This document shows positions 26,728 to 35,565 of a stretch of DNA of 64,000 bases, piece by piece (the first letter of the stretch is position 1; each line of letters begins with the position of its first letter). The notes beneath the pieces were generated by a model. That model had not been told where the DNA came from and ran no database searches. It saw nothing but the letters and a program-made list of their open reading frames with translations. Position numbers and translations under genes: made by a program. The DNA comes from Thioclava pacifica DSM 10166 (GTDB lineage: Bacteria > Pseudomonadota > Alphaproteobacteria > Rhodobacterales > Rhodobacteraceae): assembly GCF_000714535.1 (NCBI RefSeq), contig NZ_AUND01000012.1:546133-610132 (forward strand), written 5' to 3'.

Positions 26728-27746
26728 TCCAGCATATCCGCTAGCAACGGGCGCACCTTCGTGCCGTAAAGCTCGATCGTCTTGCGCAGATGGGCTGGGT
26801 CCTGAGGCCCGCCGCTATATTTCAGCGTGAAACGCGACAGCCCCAGCGCCTTTACGGTCCGCGCGATCTTTCGTGCCACGGTCTCGGGGCTGCCGATATA
26901 AAGCGACCCATGCTCGACCTCTGACAAGTAAGCCTCGCGCCGAAGCGGCGGCCAGCCGCGCGAGCGGCCGATCGCGTCATGCATGCGTGCATAGCCTTCG
27001 AAATATTCCTCGCGGGCGATCTCGTCCGTCTCAGCGATATGGCCCGGCGAGTGCACGCCGATCCTGCCGGGTTTGGTCCCCATCTGGGCATGAGCGCGAT
27101 GGAAAAGATCCACATGGGGCCGGAATCGGGTCGAATCCCCGCCGATGATTGCGATCATCAGGTCCATCTGCATCGCGGCCGCCTCGACGACCGATTGCGG
27201 TGTGCCGCCGACACCGCGCCAAATGCGCAGCGGGGTTTCGGGGCGCGGATAGACGGTGACGCCTTTCAGGGGGGTACGGGTTTCGCCCTCGAAGCTGACC
27301 TTCTCTTGCGTGGCCAGAAGGTGCAGCAATTGCGATTTCTCGGAGAACAGCACTTCGTAATCGTTCAGATCGAACCCGAAAAGCGGAAAGCTCTCGGTGA
27401 AAGACCCGCGCCCGATCGTGATTTCGGCGCGTCCCGGCGCGAGCGCGTCGAGCGTCGCGAACCGCTGGAAAACGCGGATCGGATCGTCCGAAGAGAGAAC
27501 CGTGACCGAGGTGCCTGCCTTGATCCGTTCGGTACGGGCCAGGATCGCTGAAAGGATCGGTTCGGTCGAGGAGATCGCGAAATCGGGACGGTGATGTTCA
27601 CCAAGCCCGATATAATCGAGCCCGACCTGATCGGCGAGCTCACCCTCGGCCAGCGTATCGCGGATCACCTGCGCATGACTGCGCAGAAGCCCGTCAGCAC
27701 CACGCGTCACATCTCCGAACGTGTCGATCCCAAGCTCAAGCTGCAT
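26724..27746 (-). CDS. LLM-class flavin-dependent oxidoreductase (luciferase-like)
   Basis: 340 residues of the bacterial-luciferase-like flavin monooxygenase family, with a TIM-barrel fold. The N-terminal ELGIDTFGD, the GLGEHHRPDFAISS segment that lines the flavin site, and the GRAEITIGRGSF strand are typical. Substrate is unknown. The family includes monooxygenases for alkanes, sulfonates and nitro-compounds, but nothing here specifies one. It converges on zapE with a four-base overlap. A 93-base gap separates it from folC upstream, where I see no clear promoter. Confidence 0.85.
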   Translation of the reverse strand: MQLELGIDTFGDVTRGADGLLRSHAQVIRDTLAEGELADQVGLDYIGLGEHHRPDFAISSTEPILSAILARTERIKAGTSVTVLSSDDPIRVFQRFATLDALAPGRAEITIGRGSFTESFPLFGFDLNDYEVLFSEKSQLLHLLATQEKVSFEGETRTPLKGVTVYPRPETPLRIWRGVGGTPQSVVEAAAMQMDLMIAIIGGDSTRFRPHVDLFHRAHAQMGTKPGRIGVHSPGHIAETDEIAREEYFEGYARMHDAIGRSRGWPPLRREAYLSEVEHGSLYIGSPETVARKIARTVKALGLSRFTLKYSGGPQDPAHLRKTIELYGTKVRPLLADMLD

Positions 27747-27839
27747 GGCTGTCCCCTTCGCTGTTTCCGCAAAGGATAGGGACGGGGCAGCTACAATGCC
27801 ACCGGAGGCGCTGCACAGGGGGCGTGCGGGGCCGCAGCC

Positions 27840-29111
27840 TTACCCGTTCTCGCGCAGGATGCGTCCGGCAAGGTAGAGCGAGCCGCAGATCAGAATACGG
27901 GCCTGCGGGTCGGCGGCGACGATTTCGGCCAGAGCGACGCCCACGGAGGATGACGGGCGGGCCTGCATCCCGACGGCACGCGCGGCCTCGGCGGTGGCTT
28001 CGGCAGGCAGCGTATTGGCTTCGCCGGGAATCGAGACGGCGTGCAGCGTCGCGGCATGGGCGGCGAGCGGGCGCAGGTAGCCGGTCACATCCTTGGTATT
28101 GAGCATGCCGCAGATCAGGTGGGTCGGACGCTTGGGCAGCCGGTCGAGCGTCTGGGCGATCATCTCGCCCGCCGCCGGGTTGTGCCCGCCATCGAGCCAG
28201 AGCTCGGCTTCGGGGGCGGCCTCGACCAGCGGCCCGCGGCGCAGGCGCTGCATCCGGGCGGGCCATTCGGCTTTGGTAACGGCGGCTTCGCAGGCGGCCT
28301 CGTCGAAGCCCAGATGGCGCAGGGCTGCCAGTGCCGCACCGGCGTTGGAGATCTGATGCGGGCCGGGAAGATTCGGCAGGGGCAGGTCGAGTAGACCGGT
28401 CTCGTCCTGGAAGATCAGTCGCGCACGCTCTTCCCAGACCTGCCAGTGTTGGCCGTAAGCGAGGACCGGCGCGCCAAGGCGTTCAGCCTTCGCCTCGATC
28501 ACCTCGAGGCCCGCCTCTTGCTGGGGACCGACGACGCAAGGAACGCCTCGCTTGAGGATTCCGGCCTTCTCGCCTGCAATCTCGGGCAGCGTTTCGCCGA
28601 GGAATTGCTGATGGTCGATCGAGACCGGCGTGATGATCGTGAGCGCCGGGCTCTCGATCACATTCGTCGCATCGAGCCGCCCGCCAAGTCCCACTTCGAG
28701 CAAGGTGTAATCGGCAGGGGTGCGGGCGAAGGCCAGAAGGGCTGCAGCAGTGGTGACCTCGAAGAAGGTGATTGCTTCGCCGCCATTTGCAGCCTCGACC
28801 TCGTCGAGCAGCGCGGCCAGGTCGGGCTCGGAGATCAGTGTGTCTGCCAGCCGGATCCGCTCGTGAAACCGGGCGAGATGCGGCGAGGTATAGGCGTGGA
28901 CGCGCTTGCCCGCCGCCTCCAGCCCCGCGCGGATCATCGCTTGCGTCGAGCCCTTGCCGTTGGTGCCCGCGATATGGATCACCGGGGGCAGGTCACGCTC
29001 GGGGTTTCCCAGCGCGGCGAGCAGTCGTTCCATCCGGTCGAGCGAAAGGTCGATGACCTTCGGATGCAGCGCCATGAGACGATCGAGGATCACGTCGGAA
29101 GCATCGGTCAT
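27840..29111 (-). CDS. folC: Bifunctional folylpolyglutamate synthase / dihydrofolate synthase
   Basis: 423-residue Mur-ligase-fold enzyme that makes dihydrofolate from dihydropteroate and adds glutamates. The P-loop is HIAGTNGKGST; the EVGLGGRLDATN motif and the DGGHNPAA segment of the C-terminal ligase domain are conserved. I use the ATG at 29111 (MTDASDV); the longer frame lacks a ribosome binding site. It is downstream of accD on the same strand, the classical accD-folC pairing, with a 133-base gap containing a hairpin and intergenic element. Confidence 0.96.
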   Translation of the reverse strand: MTDASDVILDRLMALHPKVIDLSLDRMERLLAALGNPERDLPPVIHIAGTNGKGSTQAMIRAGLEAAGKRVHAYTSPHLARFHERIRLADTLISEPDLAALLDEVEAANGGEAITFFEVTTAAALLAFARTPADYTLLEVGLGGRLDATNVIESPALTIITPVSIDHQQFLGETLPEIAGEKAGILKRGVPCVVGPQQEAGLEVIEAKAERLGAPVLAYGQHWQVWEERARLIFQDETGLLDLPLPNLPGPHQISNAGAALAALRHLGFDEAACEAAVTKAEWPARMQRLRRGPLVEAAPEAELWLDGGHNPAAGEMIAQTLDRLPKRPTHLICGMLNTKDVTGYLRPLAAHAATLHAVSIPGEANTLPAEATAEAARAVGMQARPSSSVGVALAEIVAADPQARILICGSLYLAGRILRENG

Positions 29112-29185
29112 GGGCTGGCCCTGGGGTTGGTTCTGGAGAGGAGGCGCTGCCACCGCGCGCATAGGCGCGCAGGGCTTAAGTGAAA

Positions 29186-29244
29186 GGGGGCTCTGCCCCC
29201 GCAGCTGGCGCCGCCCCCCGAGATATTTTCATCAAGAAGAAGAA
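29186..29244. repeat. Hairpin plus Rhodobacterales-type intergenic element, copy 2
   Basis: GGGGGC-TCT-GCCCCC (29186-29200) is followed by CCGCCCCCCGAGATATTTT (from 29211) and an A/G run AAGAAGAAGAA, ending just before the accD stop. It occupies most of the accD-folC gap. The GATATTT plus GAAGAAG design repeats that at 18399-18434. It could lower folC expression or act as an RNA-processing site. Confidence 0.4.
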
Positions 29245-30174
29245 TCAGGCCTTTGCGTCGCCTTCGGGCGCCACTGCCTCTTCCGCGACTTTCTCGGGCG
29301 CGGGCAGATCTCCGGCTACCGCGGGCGGCAGGTTCAGGAGCATCCGCAGAATGGTGATCAGCTCTTCGCGCATCTTGGTGCGATGGGTCACGCGGTCGAG
29401 CATGCCGTGATCGAGCAGGTATTCGGCGCGCTGGAACCCCTCGGGGAGTTTCTCGCGGATCGTCTGTTCAATGACGCGCGGGCCGGCGAAGCAGATCAGC
29501 GCATTGGGCTCGGCGATATGCACATCGCCCAGCATCGCGTAGGAGGCCGTGACGCCACCCGTGGTCGGGTGTGTCAGCACGACGATATAGGGCAGGCCCG
29601 CTTCCTTGAGCATCTGAACAGCCACGGTGGTGCGCGGCATCTGCATCAGCGACAGGATACCTTCCTGCATCCGCGCGCCCCCTGCGGCCGAGAACAGCAC
29701 CAGCGGACGCTTCAGCTTCACCGCGCGCTCGGCCGCCGCGATGATCGCGTTGCCGACATACATGCCCATCGAGCCGCCCATGAAGGTGAAATCCTGCGCG
29801 GCCGCGACGATCGGGGTGCGACCGATTTCGCCTTCGGCGACCAGCATCGCCTCTTTCTCGCCGGTCGATTTCTGCGCTGCCTTCATCCGGTCGGGATAGC
29901 GCTTCTGATCCTTGAAATGCAGCGGATCGGCGATCGGCTCGGGGACTTTGACCTCCGCGAAAATGCCCCCATCGAACAGTGCCTCGAAGCGGGTACGCGG
30001 CGTGATCGCGAGGTGATGGTCGCAATTCGTGCAGACGTTCAGATTCTCGGCCAACTCGCGGTGGAACAGCATGGTTCCGCATTCGGGACATTTGGTCCAC
30101 AGGTTCTCGGGCACTTCGCGGCGCGAGAACAGCGAGTTGATCCGCGGGCGGACATAGTTGGTGATCCAGTTCAT
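29245..30174 (-). CDS. accD: Acetyl-CoA carboxylase carboxyltransferase subunit beta
   Basis: 309-residue subunit that, with AccA, transfers carboxyl from biotin to acetyl-CoA for fatty-acid synthesis. The N-terminal zinc ribbon is CPECGTML...CTNCDHH. The crotonase-like carboxyltransferase core includes FMGGSMGMYVGNAI, SAAGGARMQEG and HPTTGGVTASYA. The C-terminus is an acidic/Ala-rich tail. The ATG at 30174 (MNWITNYV) is the standard family start. It is followed by folC. Confidence 0.97.
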   Translation of the reverse strand: MNWITNYVRPRINSLFSRREVPENLWTKCPECGTMLFHRELAENLNVCTNCDHHLAITPRTRFEALFDGGIFAEVKVPEPIADPLHFKDQKRYPDRMKAAQKSTGEKEAMLVAEGEIGRTPIVAAAQDFTFMGGSMGMYVGNAIIAAAERAVKLKRPLVLFSAAGGARMQEGILSLMQMPRTTVAVQMLKEAGLPYIVVLTHPTTGGVTASYAMLGDVHIAEPNALICFAGPRVIEQTIREKLPEGFQRAEYLLDHGMLDRVTHRTKMREELITILRMLLNLPPAVAGDLPAPEKVAEEAVAPEGDAKA

Positions 30175-30241
30175 CGGCAGGCCTCTCGCAAGGGGCGGTA
30201 TTCGCTTCAGCCCAGATACGCCGGGGCGGCGGGAATTGCAA

Positions 30242-31135
30242 TCAGACCCGCAAGGCGAGCCGTGCAATGAGCCAGCAGATCAGCACATTGAGCATGTCGA
30301 GCACGAGCCAGGGTGCCAGGTCGAACCCGCTGCGGGTATTGATCACGATTGTGTAGAGGGCGAGCCCGTCGAGCTGGCCGTAAAATCCCACGAGAAACAG
30401 CGAGCCGAAGTTGTTGGCGAAATGCAGGGCCAGGGCCGCCCCGAGATTACCTGTGCGGGCGGTGAGATCCGCGGCGAGGCAGCCGAAGGCAAAGGCCCAG
30501 AGCGCCGGCCAGATCGCGTGATTTCCATACTCGCCTGGTGAAAAATGCAGTGCCCCGAACAGCGCGGAGGGAAGCACCATCCAGACCAGCGGATTGCGAG
30601 AACGCGCGCCGAGCTGCTGAAGCAGGTAGCCGCGGAAGAGCACCTCTTCAGCGGTGATCTGGATCGCAAGAAAGGGCACGGCCATCGGCGCCCAGCTCAG
30701 CACCACCGCGAGCGGGTTCGACCTGCCCGCATCCGCACTCAGCAAGGCCAGTGCGAAGGTGAAGAGGGAAAACAGCAGGAGCCATGGCAGCAGGAGGCGC
30801 AATGTGCGTAGCGTGCCGGGTCCGAACAGGGTGGCGGCCGAGCGGGTGTGAAACTTGCGCGTCACGAAAATTGTGCCGAGCAGAAGCGGGGCGAAGGTCA
30901 AGAGCAGGATGACCAGGCCACGCGGCGTCGAGCCCGCGGCGATCTCGTTCATCAGCCGCAAGAGCATGAATTCGGGCATGCTGCGCGACAGGACGATCAA
31001 CAGGCCCCAACCCGCGGCGAGATAGATCATCACGATCGCCGCAGCACCGAGCCCGCTGCGCCAGAGCTCGGACTGCGCTCGCGCTGGGGCCAGGAAGCCT
31101 TCGAGCGCGCCATAGCTGCGGATCGGCGGTATCAT
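30242..31135 (-). CDS. CPBP-family intramembrane metalloprotease
   Basis: 297-residue polytopic membrane protein with about eight hydrophobic segments. The CPBP/Abi hallmark motifs are present: Glu163-Glu164-x3-Arg168 (TAEEVLFRG), a later FGALHF His, and ALHFANN. Bacterial members process membrane substrates or confer bacteriocin immunity; the substrate here is unknown. The ATG at 31135 (MIPPIRSYG) begins before the first membrane segment. It is divergent from the TSUP transporter gene. Confidence 0.85.
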   Translation of the reverse strand: MIPPIRSYGALEGFLAPARAQSELWRSGLGAAAIVMIYLAAGWGLLIVLSRSMPEFMLLRLMNEIAAGSTPRGLVILLLTFAPLLLGTIFVTRKFHTRSAATLFGPGTLRTLRLLLPWLLLFSLFTFALALLSADAGRSNPLAVVLSWAPMAVPFLAIQITAEEVLFRGYLLQQLGARSRNPLVWMVLPSALFGALHFSPGEYGNHAIWPALWAFAFGCLAADLTARTGNLGAALALHFANNFGSLFLVGFYGQLDGLALYTIVINTRSGFDLAPWLVLDMLNVLICWLIARLALRV

Positions 31136-31157
31136 CAGGACAGCCCTTTCGGAATTT

Positions 31158-31185
31158 GGGCCGCCCCGGCGGTGTTCTTGGCGAA
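31158..31185. repeat. Possible degenerate third copy of the intergenic element
   Basis: GGGCCGCCCCGGCGGTGTTCTT followed by GGCGAAGATG resembles the two copies at 18399 and 29211, but the GATATTT core is lost. It lies in the 182-base divergent gap between the CPBP and TSUP genes. No other structure was seen in that gap. Confidence 0.25.
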
Positions 31186-31317
31186 GATGATACTCATGAC
31201 GCGGTCCGGCTGCGGTTTCCTTCTGATAGCGGGTGGCGGCGGGCCGAGGCAACGGGCTTTACTTTCGGCAGGCCGCGGATGAGAAGGGGAGGCTTTGAGA
31301 GATTGCGCGGCGCTGCG

Positions 31318-32076
31318 ATGTTCGAACTTCCCCTTGATCTGGTTCTGATGCTGGTGGGCGCGGCCTTCGCGGCAGGTTTTGTCGACTCGATTGCGGGAGG
31401 CGGCGGGCTGATCACGGTGCCTGCGCTTTTGCTCGCCGGCGCGCCGCCGGTTCAGGCGCTTTCGACGAATAAGGTTCAGGGCACGTTTGGGGCGGCGACG
31501 GCGGCGATCTCCTATGCGGCTTCGGGTCGGGTCGATCTACGCGAGCAAATCCCGGCGGCGGCTATCTCCTTTCTGGGAGGTCTCGCCGGGGCGCTTCTGG
31601 TCTCGAAGATACCGACAGAGATGATCGAGCGGGTTCTGCCCTTCGTCCTGATCGCGATCGCCGCGTTTTTCGCGTTGCGCCCGGGGCTTGATGATACCGA
31701 CCGGATGCAACGGATCACGCCGGGCCTGTTCATGGCGGCCTTCGTGCCGGTGATCGGCTTTTATGACGGTCTGGTGGGGCCGGGAACGGGCGCGTTCTTC
31801 ATGATCGGTTTCGTGACGCTGGCGGGCTATGGGGTGCTCAAGGCGACCGCGCATACGAAATTGCTGAATTTCTCGTCGAATATCGGTGGGCTTGCAGGGT
31901 TCATGTTGGTCAGTTCGCCCTGGTGGGGGATCGGCATCGCGATGGGGCTCGCGCAGGTGGCGGGCGCGCGGCTGGGCTCGCGGCTGGCGATGCGGGTGGG
32001 CGCGCGGCTGATCAAGCCGCTCTTGGTGACCACCTCGACCTTGCTGGCGCTGAAGCTGATCTGGGAAATGCTCTAG
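31318..32076 (+). CDS. TSUP (TauE/SafE) family anion permease
   Basis: 252-residue membrane protein with about eight hydrophobic segments. The duplicated signature is visible: AGFVDSIAGGGGLITVPALL in the first half and FYDGLVGPGTGAFFMIGF in the second. TSUP proteins export sulfite, sulfoacetate or related organic anions, or act as general anion carriers; the substrate is unknown. The start is uncertain: ATG at 31318 (MFELPLDL) lacks a close ribosome binding site, whereas an in-frame TTG at 31303 lies 10-11 bases after GGGAGG. The stop overlaps the convergent fliI by four bases. Confidence 0.85.
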   Translation: MFELPLDLVLMLVGAAFAAGFVDSIAGGGGLITVPALLLAGAPPVQALSTNKVQGTFGAATAAISYAASGRVDLREQIPAAAISFLGGLAGALLVSKIPTEMIERVLPFVLIAIAAFFALRPGLDDTDRMQRITPGLFMAAFVPVIGFYDGLVGPGTGAFFMIGFVTLAGYGVLKATAHTKLLNFSSNIGGLAGFMLVSSPWWGIGIAMGLAQVAGARLGSRLAMRVGARLIKPLLVTTSTLLALKLIWEML

Positions 32077-33398
32077 ATTTCGACCTGCGAGAGGATCGCG
32101 GAGAGCCGGGCGAAGCTGCCAGCCGTGCCGTCGGGCGCAGTATCGGCTATGAACGCATCCAGCTCGGGCCAGACCTTCAGCGCGGCATCCACCATCCGGT
32201 CAGAGCCCGAGGCGTAAAGCCCCGCCTGGATCATCATCTCCGCCCGATCATAGGCGCCCAAGAGCGCGCGGGCCTTGGCGATCAGCCGATTTTCGTCGGG
32301 ACTGGCCGCATCGGGGAGCGAGCGTGAAACCGAGCGCAGCAGATTGATCGCCGGGAACCGCCCGCGCTCGGCGATCTCGCGCTCCATCACCACATGGCCG
32401 TCGAGCACGCCGCGCAGGATATCGGCGACGGGTTCGTCCATGTCCGAGCCCGCTACCAGAACCGAGAAGACCGCCGTGATATCGCCCGAGCCCTCGGCGC
32501 CCGGACCGGCACGTTCACCCAGAGCCATGATCTGATAAGAGGTCGAAGGCGGGTAGCCACGCAGGCTCGCAGGCTCGCCCCCAGCCAGAGCCACTTCGCG
32601 ATGCGCCTCGGCAAAGCGCGTCACCGAATCGGCGAGAAACAGCACATGCTGGCCCTGATCGCGGAAATATTCGGCCACGGCCATCGCGGTCCAGGCGCAG
32701 CGGCGGCGCACCAAGGGCGATTGGTCCGAAGTCGCGGCGACGATCACCGCACGCGCCATCCCCTCCGGGCCCAGTGTTTTTTCCACGAATTCGCGTAGCT
32801 CGCGCCCGCGCTCGCCGATCAGCGCGATCACCACGACATCCGCCGCGACCCCACGCGCGAAACTCGCCAGCAAAGAAGATTTCCCCACGCCCGAGCCCGC
32901 GAAAAGGCCGATCCTCTGCCCGCGCACCAAGGGCAGCATCGTGTTGAAGATCGCGAGACCCGTTTCCAGCCGGTCGCCCAGCCGTTTGCGCTGCGCGGCG
33001 GGCGGAGGGCTCGCGCGCAGCTCGCGTTCGATCCCGCCATGGATCAACGGCCGCCCGTCAAGCGGCTGTCCGAACGGGTCCACGATCCGTCCGATCCAGC
33101 TGTCATGCGGGGCGATCCCGCCCTGGCCGAGCAGCTCGACCTCGTCGCCGATCGCCACCCCGTCGGCGGCGCCATCGGGCAGCACGGTGACCGCGCCACG
33201 GGTGAGCGACAGAACCTCCGCCCCGATCTCGTGCCCGCCTTTGCAGCGGATTACTGCCCGGTCGCCGAGGGTCGCGCGCCGGGCGAGCCCCGTGACCTCG
33301 ATCATGCCGCGCCGCACCTCTGCTACGCGCCCCACAGCATGTACCGAACCGATGCCACGCATTTCGGCGCGCAACAGGTCAAATCCTGCGAATGCCAT
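32073..33398 (-). CDS. fliI: Flagellum-specific ATPase FliI
   Basis: 441-residue hexameric ATPase of the flagellar type III export apparatus, related to F1-beta. Walker A is GLFAGSGVGKSS (Lys173). The catalytic region has ALIGERGRELREFVEKTLG, and Walker B is VLFLADSVTRFAEAHRE. The N-terminal beta-barrel and C-terminal helical domain are complete. It is the only flagellar gene of its transcript, divergent from flgB. The FliH-like regulator is encoded 16 kb away, next to fliF. Confidence 0.96.
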   Translation of the reverse strand: MAFAGFDLLRAEMRGIGSVHAVGRVAEVRRGMIEVTGLARRATLGDRAVIRCKGGHEIGAEVLSLTRGAVTVLPDGAADGVAIGDEVELLGQGGIAPHDSWIGRIVDPFGQPLDGRPLIHGGIERELRASPPPAAQRKRLGDRLETGLAIFNTMLPLVRGQRIGLFAGSGVGKSSLLASFARGVAADVVVIALIGERGRELREFVEKTLGPEGMARAVIVAATSDQSPLVRRRCAWTAMAVAEYFRDQGQHVLFLADSVTRFAEAHREVALAGGEPASLRGYPPSTSYQIMALGERAGPGAEGSGDITAVFSVLVAGSDMDEPVADILRGVLDGHVVMEREIAERGRFPAINLLRSVSRSLPDAASPDENRLIAKARALLGAYDRAEMMIQAGLYASGSDRMVDAALKVWPELDAFIADTAPDGTAGSFARLSAILSQVEI

Positions 33399-33479
33399 TC
33401 TGGCCCTCCGATGTTCTCGAAACGTTTTCTAAACGATTCGCTCTTAAAGCTTGGTTGATAGCTCGGAGGAGAAGCCCCG
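33399..33479. promoter_or_regulatory. Divergent fliI / flgB promoter region
   Basis: This 81-base gap must carry promoters for fliI (-) and the flgB operon (+). It is AT-richer than its neighbours and holds the 8-bp palindrome AAACGTTT (33420-33427), followed by a second AAACG. No TTAA-N7-TTAA CtrA site and no -24/-12 sigma-54 site fit well; CTAA and TTAA occur but with 11 bases between. GGAGGAG precedes flgB. Confidence 0.45.
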
Positions 33480-33866
33480 ATGTTTGAGAACCTTGAGATC
33501 ATGCGAATGGCTAGTGCGATGGCGACGCACGCCTCGGCCCGGCAGAATGCCGTGGCGCAGAATATCGCCAATGCGGACACGCCCGGCTATGCCGCGCACG
33601 ACCTTCCCGCCTTTGCAGAGCTTTACCAATCCGAATCCGCCCCCGACCTGCGCGCCACCCGCGCGGGCCATATCGGCGCGGATCACAGCGTCACCACAGG
33701 GCCTGAGGCCCGCATCGACCCGGGCGTGACCTCGCCCGATGGCAATGCGGTCTCGCTCGAGGAAGAGATGGTCAAGGCGGTCGAGGTCAAGCGTCAGCAT
33801 GACCTTGCGCTCGCGATCTATCGCTCCTCGATGACGGTGCTGCGCACCGCGCTTGGCAGGAGCTGA
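33480..33866 (+). CDS. flgB: Flagellar proximal rod protein FlgB
   Basis: 128-residue subunit of the proximal rod in the periplasm, exported without a signal peptide. The rod-family N-terminal motif is QNIANADTPGY (about residues 27-37). The C-terminal helix EEEMVKAVEVKRQHDLALAIYRSSM is typical of FlgB. Length is normal. It is first in the unit flgB-flgC-fliE-fliQ-flgF-flgG-flgA-flgH-fliL, with a strong GGAGGAG site, and flgC follows after 2 bases. Confidence 0.95.
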   Translation: MFENLEIMRMASAMATHASARQNAVAQNIANADTPGYAAHDLPAFAELYQSESAPDLRATRAGHIGADHSVTTGPEARIDPGVTSPDGNAVSLEEEMVKAVEVKRQHDLALAIYRSSMTVLRTALGRS

Positions 33867-33868
33867 CG

Positions 33869-34261
33869 ATGAGTGATTTCACCAATTCCATGGCGCTTTC
33901 CGCCTCGGGGATGAAGGCCCAGTCGATGCGGCTACGCCATACCTCCGAGAATATCGCGAATGCGGACACGCCCGGCTATCACCGCAAGACCACCTCGTTT
34001 CAGGAGGTGGTCGAAGGCGGTGAGACGACGGGGCGGGTGCAGCTTGGCCCGGTCCAGCTCGACCGGCGCGAACTGACCCGAATCTACGATCCTGGCCACC
34101 CGATGGCCGATGAGAGTGGCTACTACGACGGCTCGAATGTCGATCTGGTGGTCGAGATTGCTGACGCGCGCGAAGCGCAGCGCAGCTACGAGGCGAATCT
34201 GCGCATGTTCGATCAGGCACGGCAAATGTCGTCGTCACTGCTCGACCTGCTTCGCCGCTAG
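33869..34261 (+). CDS. flgC: Flagellar proximal rod protein FlgC
   Basis: 130-residue rod subunit. The N-terminus has ENIANADTPGYHRK. The C-terminus carries the family's GSNVDLVVEIADAREAQRSYEANL heptad-rich helix. It follows flgB directly and precedes fliE by 17 bases. FlgB, FlgC, FlgF and FliE together build the proximal rod between the MS ring and the distal rod. Confidence 0.95.
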   Translation: MSDFTNSMALSASGMKAQSMRLRHTSENIANADTPGYHRKTTSFQEVVEGGETTGRVQLGPVQLDRRELTRIYDPGHPMADESGYYDGSNVDLVVEIADAREAQRSYEANLRMFDQARQMSSSLLDLLRR

Positions 34262-34278
34262 GACAGAGGAGATCCAGA

Positions 34279-34569
34279 ATGGATGTGAAAACCTCTCTTG
34301 CAACGCAAAGCTATGCCCAGGCCCGCTCGGCTGCCGCTCCCAAGCCGCAATCGGCCGGGCCGGGCACCCTGTTCCAGCAGGCGGCCAACTCTTTTGCCGA
34401 GACGGTGAAGGCCGGCGAGGAAACCGCCAAATCCGCGATGACCGGCAATGCCGATCCGCATGCGCTCGTGCAGGCGCTGGCGCAGACAGAACTGGCCGTC
34501 GAGACGGCGGTGACCGTGCGCAACAAGGTCGTCGAGGCCTATCAGGAAATCCTCAGGATGCCGGTCTGA
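34279..34569 (+). CDS. fliE: Flagellar hook-basal body adaptor FliE
   Basis: 96-residue helical protein that joins the MS ring/export gate to the rod. The C-terminal half DPHALVQALAQTELAVETAVTVRNKVVEAYQEILRM is diagnostic in pattern, with the VRNKVVEAYQEI motif. Its TGA overlaps the fliQ ATG by one base, so the two are translationally coupled. Confidence 0.94.
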   Translation: MDVKTSLATQSYAQARSAAAPKPQSAGPGTLFQQAANSFAETVKAGEETAKSAMTGNADPHALVQALAQTELAVETAVTVRNKVVEAYQEILRMPV

Positions 34570-34835
34570 TGCAGGACGCGATCTTCTTTGACACGCTTCG
34601 GCAGGGGCTCTGGATCGCGGTCATGATCGCCGCGCCGCTTCTGTCGGTGGCGCTGATCGCGGGCGTCGCGATCGGCCTTTTTCAGGCGCTGACCTCGGTG
34701 CAGGAAATGACCCTGACCTTCGTGCCCAAGGTCGGCGCGATGCTGATCGTCTTCTGGGTGTCGATGTCCTTCATGTCGAGCACGCTGGTCGATTTCTTCC
34801 GCAGCACGCTTGTGCCGATGATCGCGGGGTTCTGA
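34569..34835 (+). CDS. fliQ: Flagellar export gate protein FliQ
   Basis: 88-residue inner-membrane protein of the export gate (FliPQR complex), with two transmembrane hairpin helices. The conserved GLFQALTSVQEMTLTFVPK loop is present. The ATG at 34569 is given by the TGATG overlap with fliE; the longer in-frame upstream reading lies inside flgC/fliE and is not real. fliR and fliP, its partners, are in the other two flagellar units of this window. Confidence 0.95.
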   Translation: MQDAIFFDTLRQGLWIAVMIAAPLLSVALIAGVAIGLFQALTSVQEMTLTFVPKVGAMLIVFWVSMSFMSSTLVDFFRSTLVPMIAGF

Positions 34836-34836
34836 G

Positions 34837-35553
34837 ATGGATAACGCGATCTATACCACGCTCACCCGCCAATCCGGTTTGATGCAGGAAATGCGCGCCG
34901 TGGCGAATAACATCGCCAATGTCTCGACCACCGGGTTCCGGCGCGAGGGCGTCATCTTCTCGGAATATCTCGCAGGGCTCGAGGGGAACGAGCCCTCGCT
35001 CTCGATGGCCTACGCCCATGGCCGCCATGTCGACCAGAGCCAGGGCGGGCTGACCCGCACCGGCGGCACCTTCGATTTTGCGATCGAGGGGGAGGGGTTC
35101 TTCATGATCGAGACCCCGCAGGGCAATCAGCTCACCCGCGCGGGCAGCTTCATCCCCTCGCCCGAAGGCGAGCTGCTGACGCCCGACGGGTTCCGCCTGC
35201 TCGATCCTGGCGGCACGCCGATCGCCATTCCCTCGGGCACGACGGATGTCGCACTCGCCCCCGATGGCACGCTGTCCGCGGGTGGCAATCCGATCGCTCA
35301 GGTTGGCATCTTCACTCCCAGCGACCCGAGCGGCCTGCGCCATGTCGGCGGCACGCGCTTTAGCGCCGAGGCTGGCGCTGAACCCGTCGAGGGAGCGGTG
35401 CTGATGCAGGGCTATCTCGAGGAGAGCAACGTCGATCCAGTTTCTGAGATCGCCCGCATGATCGAGGTCCAGCGCGCCTACGAGATGGGGCAGACCTTCC
35501 TCGATCGCGAGGATGAACGGATTCGCGGCGTCATCTCGACGCTCGGACGCTAA
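34837..35553 (+). CDS. flgF: Flagellar rod protein FlgF
   Basis: 238-residue proximal rod protein of the FlgE/F/G family. The N-terminal NNIANVSTTGF motif and C-terminal YLEESNVDPVSEIARMIEVQRAYEM are conserved. Called FlgF rather than FlgG from its MDNAIYTTLTRQSGLMQE start, its shorter length and its position directly before flgG. It starts one base after fliQ. Confidence 0.93.
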   Translation: MDNAIYTTLTRQSGLMQEMRAVANNIANVSTTGFRREGVIFSEYLAGLEGNEPSLSMAYAHGRHVDQSQGGLTRTGGTFDFAIEGEGFFMIETPQGNQLTRAGSFIPSPEGELLTPDGFRLLDPGGTPIAIPSGTTDVALAPDGTLSAGGNPIAQVGIFTPSDPSGLRHVGGTRFSAEAGAEPVEGAVLMQGYLEESNVDPVSEIARMIEVQRAYEMGQTFLDREDERIRGVISTLGR

Positions 35554-35565
35554 CAGGAGGCAACA

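Noticed and set aside
27747..27839. Inverted GCTG-CCCC / GGGG-AGC segments between the LLM gene and folC as a terminator
   Set aside because: The arms are imperfect and not followed by a T run; reported as nothing clear.
33399..33479. Sigma-54 (-24/-12) promoter for the flgB operon
   Set aside because: TGGCCC is present but no GC at the required -12 spacing follows; not supported.
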